Positions 35,941 through 46,800 of a stretch of DNA of 64,000 nt are shown one piece after another. The notes under the pieces are model-generated. The model searched no databases. It saw only the letters and a list, made by a program, of their open reading frames with translations, and was not told the DNA's origin. Source of the DNA: Halichondria panicea (taxonomy: Eukaryota > Porifera > Demospongiae > Suberitida > Halichondriidae). Location of the stretch: assembly GCF_963675165.1 (NCBI RefSeq), contig NC_087384.1:3362315-3426314 (forward strand), read 5' to 3'. Numbering within the stretch: the stretch's first letter is position 1; every line of letters begins with the position of its first letter. The position numbers and the translations under genes were made by a program.

Positions 35941-37272
35941 GTCAAAACATCATTATTGAAGTTTCGCAATTTTTTTTTGTCAATAATTATATACAGCGGG
36001 CAAAACAACAGCTTGTCAGTCAGAATAATGACGATAAAAAACATCATACAATGTCAATTGGATTAAAATTTGCTTCAGCATGACATTTTGTTTGTTTTTG
36101 TTAGGCAAATAAAAGGTAAAATTATGCACTATAATTATAGTGTAAACTAAATTGTAGGGGTAGATTGTAAGGTTTCACCACATTTTGTCTGATTGACTAA
36201 AATAAAAAGGTATATAAATACCCTAGTGATGTAATTACAGTACGTGTCATATATACGGAAAGCAGGTTCTCATGGCCAACTCCAGCATAAACAATAAATG
36301 GATGGTGGGTACAAGAGGGGATAGCCTCAATTCCAGGCCTGTAAAGAGGGGCCCACCAACATAATTATCACAGCAAATCAACATCAACCACAAAGGGCAT
36401 ATCCCGTCACAGCCGGAATGCGGAATGGAGTACGGAACAGAACATGAAATGACATTGCGTTATATCTTTTTTGGTGAACATAATATAATTATAGTACTTA
36501 TGTTGACTGTACACAACAGTCTGGTGTATAACCAAGCCTTTGCCATAGATTTCCACACACAGTGGGTTGCAGTCAGCAAAATTCTACTCTAAACTGTTTC
36601 TCATTACCACTGTGCAACAATGTTGTTGATCCTCTTTCCTACAGGTGTCATGCGATGATTACAGCCAGCTACATGCTAGGCTATGAAGATGAGCATGTGA
36701 TTTGCAATTTATATTTAAATCTTTTAATTTCATGTGCAAAGTATCTTATCAAATAGAGCAGAATTTGCTTCATGGCCTATTGGGTAGTTTGCGTTTTCCT
36801 ATTTTAGCTTGAGTGAATGGTTGAGAATTAATTTCTCCATACCAAAGATCGTTAGTTGCACATGTTCAGCGTGCATGTCTTTCAACACGCACAAATTCTT
36901 TAAAACATCAAGGGCCAATTATACAGAACCATCAGCATCATACTAATTTTGTCATTCACATATTCCATTCCATTCCGCATTCCAGCTTTTGCCACTACAT
37001 GTAGCTCACGAAAATAACGAATTTTTACCCTTCAAAAAATGGCGATAGTTAAATTTCTTGCTGTGGCAACTCTTAAATGAGTATATTTCTGGTTTCATTA
37101 CACAGTAGCTAAATACAGGAATTACCTCTCTAAATATCTCCCATTATATATACCTCAATCACTAAAAACGCTAGTTATACCCGTCATTCTAATACCAAAA
37201 GCTGAGTAATCAATTATAATAATCATAATGTTTCACATTTCACATTGCAACAACCGTTGAGTCAACACCTAG

Positions 37273-40200
37273 CTACAAAGTCTCATGCAGTTTATCAGTA
37301 GAGTCTTTTTGGGATGGAAGTTCAGTCGTAAGTGCCTGTGAGCCATAGCCTAATCCAACTCCCCTAGCTACATGTGTGAGGAAACGAGATGCTTCATACT
37401 GCTGCTCCAAAGCTGTTAGTGCTCTCTCTGAACTCTTTGCACTACCCTCATTAATCTGCTCACTGGGTTGCGTACATTGAGAAGATGAAGATTTACCTGT
37501 ACCTTGGAAAGGTAAAAGGACAAAACATTCATGTTGTTGCACGCACCAATTCCCATAAGCCTCCTAAATTTGTTGTCTTCACCATCTTTTCCAAGTGACA
37601 CACTTTCCCATTGGTTTCTGGATTGGACTACCTACATTAGGTGAATAATTTCACAGACATCATTTATACTTCTTATATGGGTTAAAGGTATAGTACAACA
37701 TGACGGTGACCATTTGAAGCAACTACCGTATTAACGGGTTATTTTCGAGGGGCTAAATTTTCGCAGATTGCCCAAACTAAACATTTCGAAGATAGCGGTT
37801 CAAATGACCACACCCCTACAGTAGATAGGTTTCAATACGGATGTAAACCAATTTTCGAGGCATTCGTGTTCTGGGTCAATCCTTGAAAACAACCAGCTAT
37901 ACGGTATTGCAGTAAATCACTTGAGTGTGACCTCACCTAACATAATGGTCAATTGTGCATAATAATATTATTTATCTTACTTTGTTTTTTTTCCCAGACC
38001 ACAACAGCTTCCGCTTCTCCTGGACAACTCTTTGTTGCTGTGTTATAGGTTTTGCCAGGGCACTGAGATAGGATGGTTGCTTGGAAGCTAACTCTTGTGC
38101 AGCAGCAATGGCTTGCTCAAAACTATCCTCTATTGATTAGACGACTGAATAATATTGGACACAATATTCAGTTCATGTTCAAACTTACTGTCATCACTTG
38201 AAATGCCATCCACTACCTCTTGAATTTCTTCACGCTCTTGTTTTGCAGTACCTTCACAACCAGTCTTTTTTGCTGCTAATAAATTTTTACTGGCGAGTTT
38301 GTCTTCATGATAGCTCTTTTTTTCACAACTTGGACCACTAGAAGTAAAGGAGTGTTCACTGCTTGTTAATTTACATTCTTTAGGCGATTGAGATAGTCTG
38401 GAATGAGCAAGAATAATATTGTAATTATATCAATGGCACCAACTCATTCATTCAAGTCATAATTATGGCATTAATAAAATTCACCTCCTATGGTTCGATC
38501 GACGCCTCTCATCTCGATGTGATTTGTGATGCGAAGCTCTTAGTGACAACGGGCTTCGAGATCTGTGCCGCTTATGCGACCCTAAGCAGTTAATTTACAA
38601 ACATAAGACATGTGCATGTACATGTATGTATAATCAGGAGCAGATTACAGAAGGAACGTCTAACTCTACATGGGAAGAAATGTTTTAAGTCAGCCTGTGA
38701 ATATCATTATGAACAGATTTTGTATGTAGTGAAGCAGCAGGAGAGCTAGGTTGAGCCGGAAAGAGCTAAAACGAATAGCTAGGTCTTTAATAGATGTTGG
38801 TATACATCATGGAAGATTCTGTCAGTGATAGATGTTGGTATACACATCACATCATATTCATGTAAAAATTAAGTTTGCTAGACCTAGACTAACGGTGTTT
38901 TGTTTTTGCAGTAGGGAGTCTTACTGGGATTTTTAGAACACTTACAGAGAGCTTATTACCAGGCCTATAGCTCACTAGCTAGCTGAAGCTTTTCACCTAT
39001 GCGCTGGTAAAGGTGCACCATCAGCTCAATTAGCACTCGCCCGCAGATGATTATCACCCACTTAGCAGTTCGGTCATTCTTTGCAAACTTGCACGAGATG
39101 CGATTCCCAACGTAAGACACTCCTTCTGTAATCTGCTCCTGCTATAATTTATACACACTAAGTCGAAAAATGACAACTTTTACGATTTTTATAGCCTTGA
39201 TCTTCATAATTATCCCTCTCCCTGTGATTTCGTTCTTCGCTGACAGTAGATGCTTTGCTTGAAATTTTTTTGCTGGTCTGCATGCATGAGAGAATATTCG
39301 GATCAGGACGAATCCACCTGACCGTAGGTAATTTACGGTCACTATTCTTATAGCCTAGTTTGTAGTTTCTGTAAGTTTAAAAAGTTTTTCAGGGTGATCA
39401 ACATTTCACTTTTGCCAATTTTGTTCAGAAGCAAAAATATAAGTCAGTGCTCTTGTGCTAGCCTCGAGACCAGAGCGGTATAGTCTGAAGGTCAGCACAA
39501 GAGCAAGAGCACTGGTTTGTGTCTCTGCTTTGAAGCAAAATTGGCGAAAATAAAACTGCAGCTTACAGACACTAAAAATTAGGCTAGAAGTAGTCTGCAA
39601 GAGAAGTTTGAAGAAAACCAAATTAATACATGCAGTAACCTTATAGTTAGCTAAGGTCAAGTGGTTCCAGCCTCCTCTGCAGATACATGGCTCTATGATG
39701 GAAACGATGGGCGGAGTCAATAGTCACATGGTGATACTTCAATTTCTGCACAAGCTTCTTTACTCTGCGTGGCTGCAAAATGTTCAAGGGGCTTAATTTT
39801 TACTGTTTTTTAATTAAAATTATCTGCTATAACATGCAAAGATTAAAGTCATGGCTTCTAGTAAGCAGTCAACCCATGAACAAGTATTTAATAAAATGCT
39901 TGAAATTTAAGTGCCTCAAAAATTTCGCACTATAACTGGCGGTTAAGTGAGGGGAGGTGTTGTGATGGAGCTGCCCTCCTATAGGAACTGTAAGCTATTA
40001 GAAGGCCGCATGCCCTATATCTTTCCTTTCACATGTGCTCATCCAGGTAACTATACTATAATTTATGTAGCTAATGGACATAGCAGGACGAATGTGACTC
40101 CACATTGCTGAGAGAGCCAAACTGGTGCACTCCGTCGATCTGAGTATGCCTTTCCCCAGTGGTGTTAAAGAGCATGCAAGGTAACATTGTATGTAATTAA

Positions 40201-42043
40201 TGTGTCTGTGTGAGCATTATGCTTTACTTTAGGGGGTGTGACAAACTAGTGACTCATCAATCTGGACTACCACTCTTAAGGATGATATAAGGGTACTACC
40301 GTAAGCGGTAATTTTCGTGGTGTAAAAATTCGTTCAACTCGAACAAGGTGACTTTTGCGAGTAAACATTTCATTGCCTGCACTGCATTGTATGCGTTACG
40401 GTAAACCACGCCTACGTTTTTATGGGGGGAAATTCAGCTTGCCCACGAAAACAATACGGTATCTCAAACTGTACTGGATGGCAAGAATCATAGTAATTAT
40501 GCCTCGGGTGCGCATGCACAGCAAGGTGTACGGTAGTGCGTTTGTGTGTCTGTCTGTGTGTGTAGACTGCTACAGCTGCTCAAAGATAAATAAAGTGCAA
40601 GCAAAAGTTTCTATAGGCTTCTTATAGTCATGTTTTCTTGGATTGCAATTTGTGGTTTTGCAAAATAATATTGCTTCGTTCTCGAGTTATAGCTAGGTTT
40701 GCTTACATGGAACACCATTGTAGCCTTTCCTTTCAGAGCAGTGCGAACAAATTTGTCCGCTGGGAACGTCCCAGATTTAGCATCCTTGTCCCTTGTCCTG
40801 AAGGGAAACCTCAGATATCCAGGATTTTCAAGGTTGCTGCTCCTGAGCTGGGTTACTAAGCTCCAGTAAAGCTTAGCAGGCCTGAAATTACTGCTAATAA
40901 TGACTTATTATGAGCATGCGCAGTGAGCTAGTGAACTACATTGAGAGCTGAGCAGTGATACTGGGGCATCCCTGCATCCCCACAACAATTTACATGCAGG
41001 AAAACATGGAAGAAGGAATTGTTGTCTTTGCACTGAACATCAGAGTCGTGTGCTCCAATTATCCTACATTTCCCTCCTTCGGCGGCCAGCTGCTCGGGGG
41101 CTAACGCTTTTGTCCCTGACATTTGGCTGGGGACGTTGGCACCTACAATGTACACCTGTATGCTACTTAGTAGTTAGCTGTACACTAGAACGCTAGCTAT
41201 TGGTAGCTGCAAGAGTGAGAAAAGAACTGCAAAGATGCACTTATCTGTTCATGCAGCCATATTTAATGGACTTCGGATCATTTTTAGTTACGACAATCGA
41301 TCATTTTCCGCTTTACGATTTGATCATTTAACCTAGTAGCTTCATGTCTTTTAGCTATTTTAGCTAGGTGTCTCCACTCGTAGTGCTTCCATTAGGGAGG
41401 TTCTCAAAAATAACAAATTAATGTGGAAAGTATGGTTTAGCAGTGTAGTGTGCAATCTCATAGGTGAGCAGGTCAATGATGGATGGTTTGATTTTGGTCT
41501 CTGTATTTTACAACTGCATTTACAAATACAGTATACAGTTGTGCGTAATCATAGGCTCAAAAATAAAGGTGCATGCTTTGGCAACACGAACACTCTTGCT
41601 CTTTTTTTTACAAGTCCGTAAAAAGTTCGTGTTTTATTTTAGGACCTCAAGAATTGCGTTCAATCTGGGATGGCAGTGGGGCCGTATTATCTTTATAGAT
41701 TCTAGATGTTTAAGCTGAGCCGAGACTAAGCTCTGAAGAATTTAAATTACCCACCTTATTTCCAAATTGCAAAAAATATAAATGGCTTGCAGCTAGCGCA
41801 TGTGCTGTAATTTATAAACAATAACTGAGTACAAACGTACTAAAATACTGCCTAGAAGAGGTATTTGAGGTCAAAATCTCAGCCACCACTCAGTTGATAA
41901 ATTAATGCTCTAAATAACGCACACTACCACAACATCATTCTGCATTTCACCTTTTTAGGCTCTGTCTTTGTCTTTTGATGACTTGTAGATCTTGACTGCT
42001 CTTCTGATTCACTGCTGTCGGAATGAGTACCTTTCCCCTCCAT
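37273..42043 (-). CDS. RSRC2: Arginine/serine-rich coiled-coil protein 2 (RSRC2), exon set probably incomplete
   Basis: Exons recognised: 41951-42043 (MEGKGTHSDSSESEEQSRST..), 38485-38581 (RS-rich, KRHRSRSPLSLRASHHKSHR), 38189-38397, 37981-38129, 37547-37631, 37273-37502. The C-terminal half is diagnostic of RSRC2: PSYLSALAKP...EKRKLLWSGKK, then the SMAP-like KFRRLMGI, then LEQQYEASRFLTHVARGVGLGYGS. The last five exons join in phase. The first exon ends in phase 0, whereas the next needs phase 1, so at least one exon in the 3.4 kb between 38582 and 41950 is missing or the first exon is wrong. RS proteins of this type are nuclear and associated with splicing; that role is family knowledge. The large intron is full of repeats. 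Confidence 0.82.
37726..37904. repeat. 179-bp MITE with TA duplication in RSRC2 intron
   Basis: Termini TACCGTATTAACGGGTT and AACCAGCTATACGGTA are imperfect inverted repeats flanked by TA. The interior contains ATTTTCG-rich text but is not the same as MITE-B or MITE-C. It lies between exons 37547-37631 and 37981-38129. Confidence 0.75.
40299..40459. repeat. MITE-C copy 2, 161 bp with TA duplication
   Basis: Starts CCGTAAGCGGTAATTTTCGT and ends CGAAAACAATACGG, flanked by TA on each side. It is collinear with 31225-31384 through GGTAAACCACGCCTACGTTT. Confidence 0.8.
40490..40740 (+). repeat. Dispersed repeat family D, copy with GT tract
   Basis: Contains TTATGCCTCGGGTGCGCATG, a GTGTGTCTGTCTGTGTGTGTAG tract, GACTGCTACAGCTGCTCAA and a TTCTCGAGTTATAGCTAGGT end. 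The same blocks appear in reverse order and complement at 46545-46805. It is probably a non-autonomous element carrying a microsatellite. Confidence 0.75.
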
Positions 42044-42531
42044 TTAATTGTAAACCATGAAGTGAGAAGCCTATAATTAATTAGGCCACACCTTACGTTT
42101 CACGGGTCATAATTATTATTTTTGCAGAATGCAAAAAAAAAAACAACTAATTAGTGGTCCAGGTCAGAGGTCAGAATGGCCACAACACAGTAATGTTGCT
42201 TTTGCATGGTGTGTTTTGCTAGAGTGACTTTTTGTGATTTGTTGTGACTCTGTTTGTGGTTTTATAATGATATTCATCGAATTTCCCCTCCTTGGTCTGT
42301 TTTGGGGAGCAGTACTACATGTAGCCTCACAAGGCCGAAGAGCGGCGCGGCCTGGGATATGGATCGAGGGGCTACTATACTACATGTATCTATAATTGTA
42401 GATTGGGCGTGGGCCGCCCTTTGTCATGCAGAATAATTATGCTCAGTCAGGAGAAAATGACCTCTGGGTTTCCACTCACAATTTGCTATTGTATTTCATC
42501 CAGTGCCACATCATTAATTTTTAGCCTCGAT

Positions 42532-42584
42532 CCCAGTCCCTCTCACCGTCTTTCTCAATTGAGAGCGGCCTGGAATCGAGGCTA
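42532..42584. repeat. Foldback family E hairpin (TAGCCTCGA termini)
   Basis: TAGCCTCGATCCCAGTCCC at the left and GCGGCCTGGAATCGAGGCTA at the right, with an inner TCAATTGA palindrome. It would fold as a 53-bp hairpin. Other copies: 52126-52188, 63307-63354, 63682-63780. Confidence 0.85.
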
Positions 42585-43296
42585 ATTAATTTTGTGAGAT
42601 TTTTTTGGAGAATGTGCTCCTGGCTGATATCACCAAGGCCAAAAATATTTATTTCTCCCAAACACCCCAAACATTGTGTTCCACTATAATCATAATGTTT
42701 GGAGTGTTAGGGAGAAATAATTATTCCTTTAGCTGAAAATGGCTTAATCAAGGAAGAAATTAAAAGTGTTTCTGAAATGTTGTTTCTGAAATGTTCAATC
42801 AAATTTTTGGACCTTAGCCGTTAGATGATACTCATCAAAAAGGCACTTTTTTAATAGCAAATTTGAGCACTGCGGAGGATGCAACATCGAAAATTATGGT
42901 GAAACAGTCCCATACCTTAATTGGTTCACCTAACTGATTTCCCACTATAAACTGTACATGCGTAATTAGCTGCCTTCACCACTATTCGAGGAAGTGCGGC
43001 CTGGGAACGAGGCTAATGCGTAATATGACTCCTTCAAGAAAATAATGTGTGTGGTGATGCCTGCCAATTCTATTGTGCAAAAAACCAGAGTATACATGTA
43101 CTTCAAGCTTCTTCCACATATATATATATATAATTATGCATTACTATATCTTACCGCAATGCAGTTTTTAAAGCATTTTGCCACTGCATTGGGTAGGGAT
43201 CACATTAATTTTGTAAATTATTACCAGGGATAATCGCATGTTGTCCTATTATTCACTGTGATTCTTACAGTGATTAATCGCGTATCAGTAATGGCA

Positions 43297-43357
43297 CGTC
43301 GTCAAGGCAATAATTGCACATCGTTCATTAACGGCGTGCAATTACTGCCTTGACGAC
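43297..43357. repeat. Near-perfect palindrome, 22-bp arms
   Basis: CGTCGTCAAGGCAATAATTG and its near reverse complement (AATTACTGCCTTGACGAC) are separated by about 16 bases. A second inverted pair (AGTATGGCTACTCGTGCAAT and its complement) lies at 43442-43466 and 43553-43582. Confidence 0.8.
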
Positions 43358-43844
43358 CGCATGTTCGAATAATGGCCGCGGCAAATTTTTTTTACTGAAA
43401 CTGCAGCTAAAAATATCTTGCATCACAAACGATTAACAATCAATAGTATGGCTACTCGTGCAATAAGGGATTAATAGCACTCATAAAAAGCACTGGCAAG
43501 GTTAATAGCACTCGGCGGGCTACGCCTCGTGCAATTAGTATCCTTGCCATTGCTTATTATTGCACTCTTAGCCATACTATTAATTATGCCTCGAGGGATA
43601 CAGTAAAGCTGATTAAAGCACTTCAGTGTTCAAAAAGCTGCAAAGCCCTTTTGCAACTGCATTTGGTATACTGTAGGGATCACTTTTGTAAATTTATCAT
43701 GCTAATTATGCCTCAAGGCATAGCCGCACGAGGGATACAGTAAAGCTGATTGAAAAATAATAATAATTAAAGCACTTCAGTGTTCTAAATTAAGGTATTT
43801 CACTATTATTTCACTATCTCAGATTCTGTGCTGACAAAACTCGC

Positions 43845-46800
43845 TTATATCACAGTAAATAAAGCCTGAAGGACGTTGGATGTAGTTACTCTGGTCTGGT
43901 TTGGTTGCTGGCCTCCTGCATACACCGTCATCCTTCCAGTAGGGATGAACCACTTGCTGTCATATAGCTGCATCTGATAACCACTGATAGTGAAAGACAC
44001 CTAGAGGAAATTACATGTTATTAATAGTTATGCCTCCAAAAATTAATGTAGAATGAATCACGACAAGGACAAGTGCAGCAGAAGAAAACTACATGTACTC
44101 ACTGAGAATGTGACTCCAGGTTTGATTGTTTTCCTCGCCACACCAACGAGCTGTCTGATAGGAGCTACTGCTACTCCATTTGGCCATGAGATGTACACTT
44201 GAATGACCTCATCGGCAGTGTACTTGGCTCCAGTGTTGGTGACCTGCAAACTTACTGTCACATTTCCCCCTGCCTTTACACTACTTGGAGACACAGTTAA
44301 ACCAGAGTACTTGAAAGTTGAGTACGATCTGATGCGACAATTTGCATGGAAAGAATTGGTACATGGGAATAACAAGATTAACTCACAGTCCATAGCCAAA
44401 TGGGTATAAAGGTTCGCTTTGGAAGTAGCGGTAAGTCCTGTTGACCATAGTGTAGTCCACTATTGGAGGAACTTGATCTAAGCTGACTGGCCAAGTGTAA
44501 GGTAAGCGTCCCCCAGGACTTACTACTCCATTTAATACATCAGCCAAAGCAGAACCAGCAGTCTACAAATACACATACATACATGGAAAATAGATAAGTA
44601 TATTGGGTACCTGAGCAGGATAGAAGTTCTCTAAAATGGACACAACTTTATCACTTGCATCGGCCCAAGTGAGGTCTACTGGTCCAGCATTATACATCAG
44701 CAGGATTGTGGGCCCTGAATAAACGAACATCAGTTTTTGGATAAATGTAAGCCAACAGCACTCACCGTTCACTGACATTGTAGCGTCTTTCAAGATATTA
44801 AGCTGTTGTCCAGGAAAGTCAATATTTGACCTGTCGCTTCCTTCATGACCAATAACTTTACCTGGGAATGTGTATTCACAATGAAAATGTGATATTAGAT
44901 AGCCAGCTCACCTCCATTACCAAGACACACAAATGCAATATCTGCTTCTCTGCAAGCGTTCTTGACAGACGAACCGTTATAGTAACTGCGCAAGAATTAA
45001 TAGCACGATAAAAGATGATAATGCAATATAAAAAAAAACTTACTTGCAAGTGGGACCATCAGTGCAACCAACATTGGCACTGATTTGCTTCACAGCCTTT
45101 GTTAGATCTCGAATGCCCATCAGAGGTGTAACAACATGATCAGGCTGGAAATCCATAAAAAGGGTTACATAATTATGTACAGTCATGTAAGGAAATGTAG
45201 GTGCCATAGCTTCTTACGATAGGACTGTAGTCACCATAGAACCCATTTGTGTTATTGATCATAGGTCCAACAATCTGAAATGGGTATACATGTTCTTGCA
45301 CTTAGTGTTGAGTTAGTAACATACACATGCTAGGTTGTACTGCTTGGTGAGTGGCAGTCCAGTGTCCATATTGTTCTTAAGGAGGACAAACGACTGAACA
45401 GCCATATCATGAGCAAGCTGGATGTGTTCTTTGCTTTGAATGAAGTCCGACTGATTTAGCCTGTGTACAAGAACAACATCAATTAAAAATTGCTAAGCAC
45501 CGCGGCATGCTTTGTTTCATTCAAGGGTCTCAAGGGTGTTATGGAAGAAGAGCTTAATGGAGGAGCTAAATGAAAAACAGTAGTTTTAATGGCTAGACGT
45601 ACGTATCATATAAGTTTAGTGTTTAATAATGCATTTCTAGTCAATGAACAATTAAAAGAGAGGTGGATCTGTAGAGAGATAAAAGTTAAAATGAATGCTC
45701 CTTCTGGCAGTAGTAAATTCATCCAAATTACAGCATCATATAGTTTTTGTTCGTCGCCATCCATATTTATTTTTCACACTGTAAGTACATCATTATAATA
45801 TCAAGGGTGCATAGGAAGAGAAGAGTGTCGAACTATTGATACTTCTACACAAACACTGTGCACAAAGTAACGTGACATCCTGTCAATTGCACGTGAGCAA
45901 CTCGCAATTAACGCACAGAAGTTGTTAATAGTGAGTAAAGAGTGCAAGTGAAGAGGATCAACTCGACTATTGTCTCTATTTATACGATTTTTGCGAAGAT
46001 ATCGTCTCCTATCAGTGTGCAGTGAGCAGCTCCACAAGCTCTGAACGTTGAACGCGAACAACTATAGAATTGTTCGATTACCACACCCCTAAAAACGTCA
46101 CGGTTAACATTTAGCTAGCTAGGAGATTACTAGTAAATTTACAATACTTTATCACGTGCGAGTCATGTTACTTTGTGCACAGTGTTTGTGTAGAAGTATC
46201 AGTAGTTTGACACTCTTTTCTTCTTATGCACTCTTGATTATAATGAAAGCACCGCAGGTGCTGATGCCTCGGTGGAGATGCCAAAGCTACATGACATAAA
46301 GCTACTTTTATACACACATTGATTATAATTTATATCATGATGAACATTTTAATTTTACTGCATGTAAAATCCAGAGAAACTCAAAGAGTGGGTAATTAAA
46401 AACGATCGATGCCAAAAGTTCAAGTCTAAAATTAATGGCTGCAAGTCAGAGAGCTTTAAGCTTGCAGCTCTCTTCTCACTCTTGCAGCTACCAATAGCTA
46501 GTGTTCTAGTGCAGAGCTAACTACTATGTAGAGTAGCAACACTTGGTAAACAAGTTTGGCTACGTGCTCTTTTGAAAAGGCTGCAATGGCATTCCAAGTA
46601 AGCAAAACTAGGCATAACTCGAGAACGAAGCATTATTTTGCAAATCCACGAATTAAAATCCAAGTAAACATGACTAGAAGCCTATAGAAACTCTTACTTG
46701 CACTTGATTCATCCTTGAGCAGCTGTAGCAGTCTACACAGACACACACACACACACACGTACTACCGTGTATCTCGCTTGCGCATGCGCACCGAGGCATA

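Larger units (their letters stand above)
34981..37272. other. Intergenic region, oxidase promoter to RSRC2 3' end
   Basis: Holds a foldback element (35276-35815), a reverse transcriptase remnant (35815-35940), an AGCCTCAATTCCAGGCC foldback arm near 36325, and otherwise AT-rich spacer. No gene recognised between 35940 and 37272. Confidence 0.5.
38582..41950 (-). other. Large RSRC2 intron or unresolved region
   Basis: Contains MITE-C (40299-40459), repeat D (40490-40740), an AGCCTCGAGACCAG foldback arm (about 39460) and two exon-like stretches. One is 40737-40830 on the plus strand (FVRWERPRFSILVPCPEGKP), the other 41000-41140 on the minus strand (ANVPSQMSGTKALAPEQLAA). Neither fits RSRC2 or a family I know. 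One or more small RSRC2 exons are probably hidden here. Confidence 0.4.
42044..43844. other. Intergenic region between RSRC2 5' end and GH3 3' end
   Basis: No gene. It contains foldback E (42532-42584), an isolated arm near 42990-43018 (GCGGCCTGGGAACGAGGCTA), palindromes at 43297-43357 and 43442-43582, and a partly duplicated stretch (ACAGTAAAGCTGATT..) at 43600-43790. Confidence 0.5.

Noticed and set aside
39406-39720. 104-codon minus-strand frame in the RSRC2 intron
   Set aside because: Covers a foldback arm (AGCCTCGAGACCAG) and low-complexity sequence; no homology recognised and no fit to RSRC2 phase.
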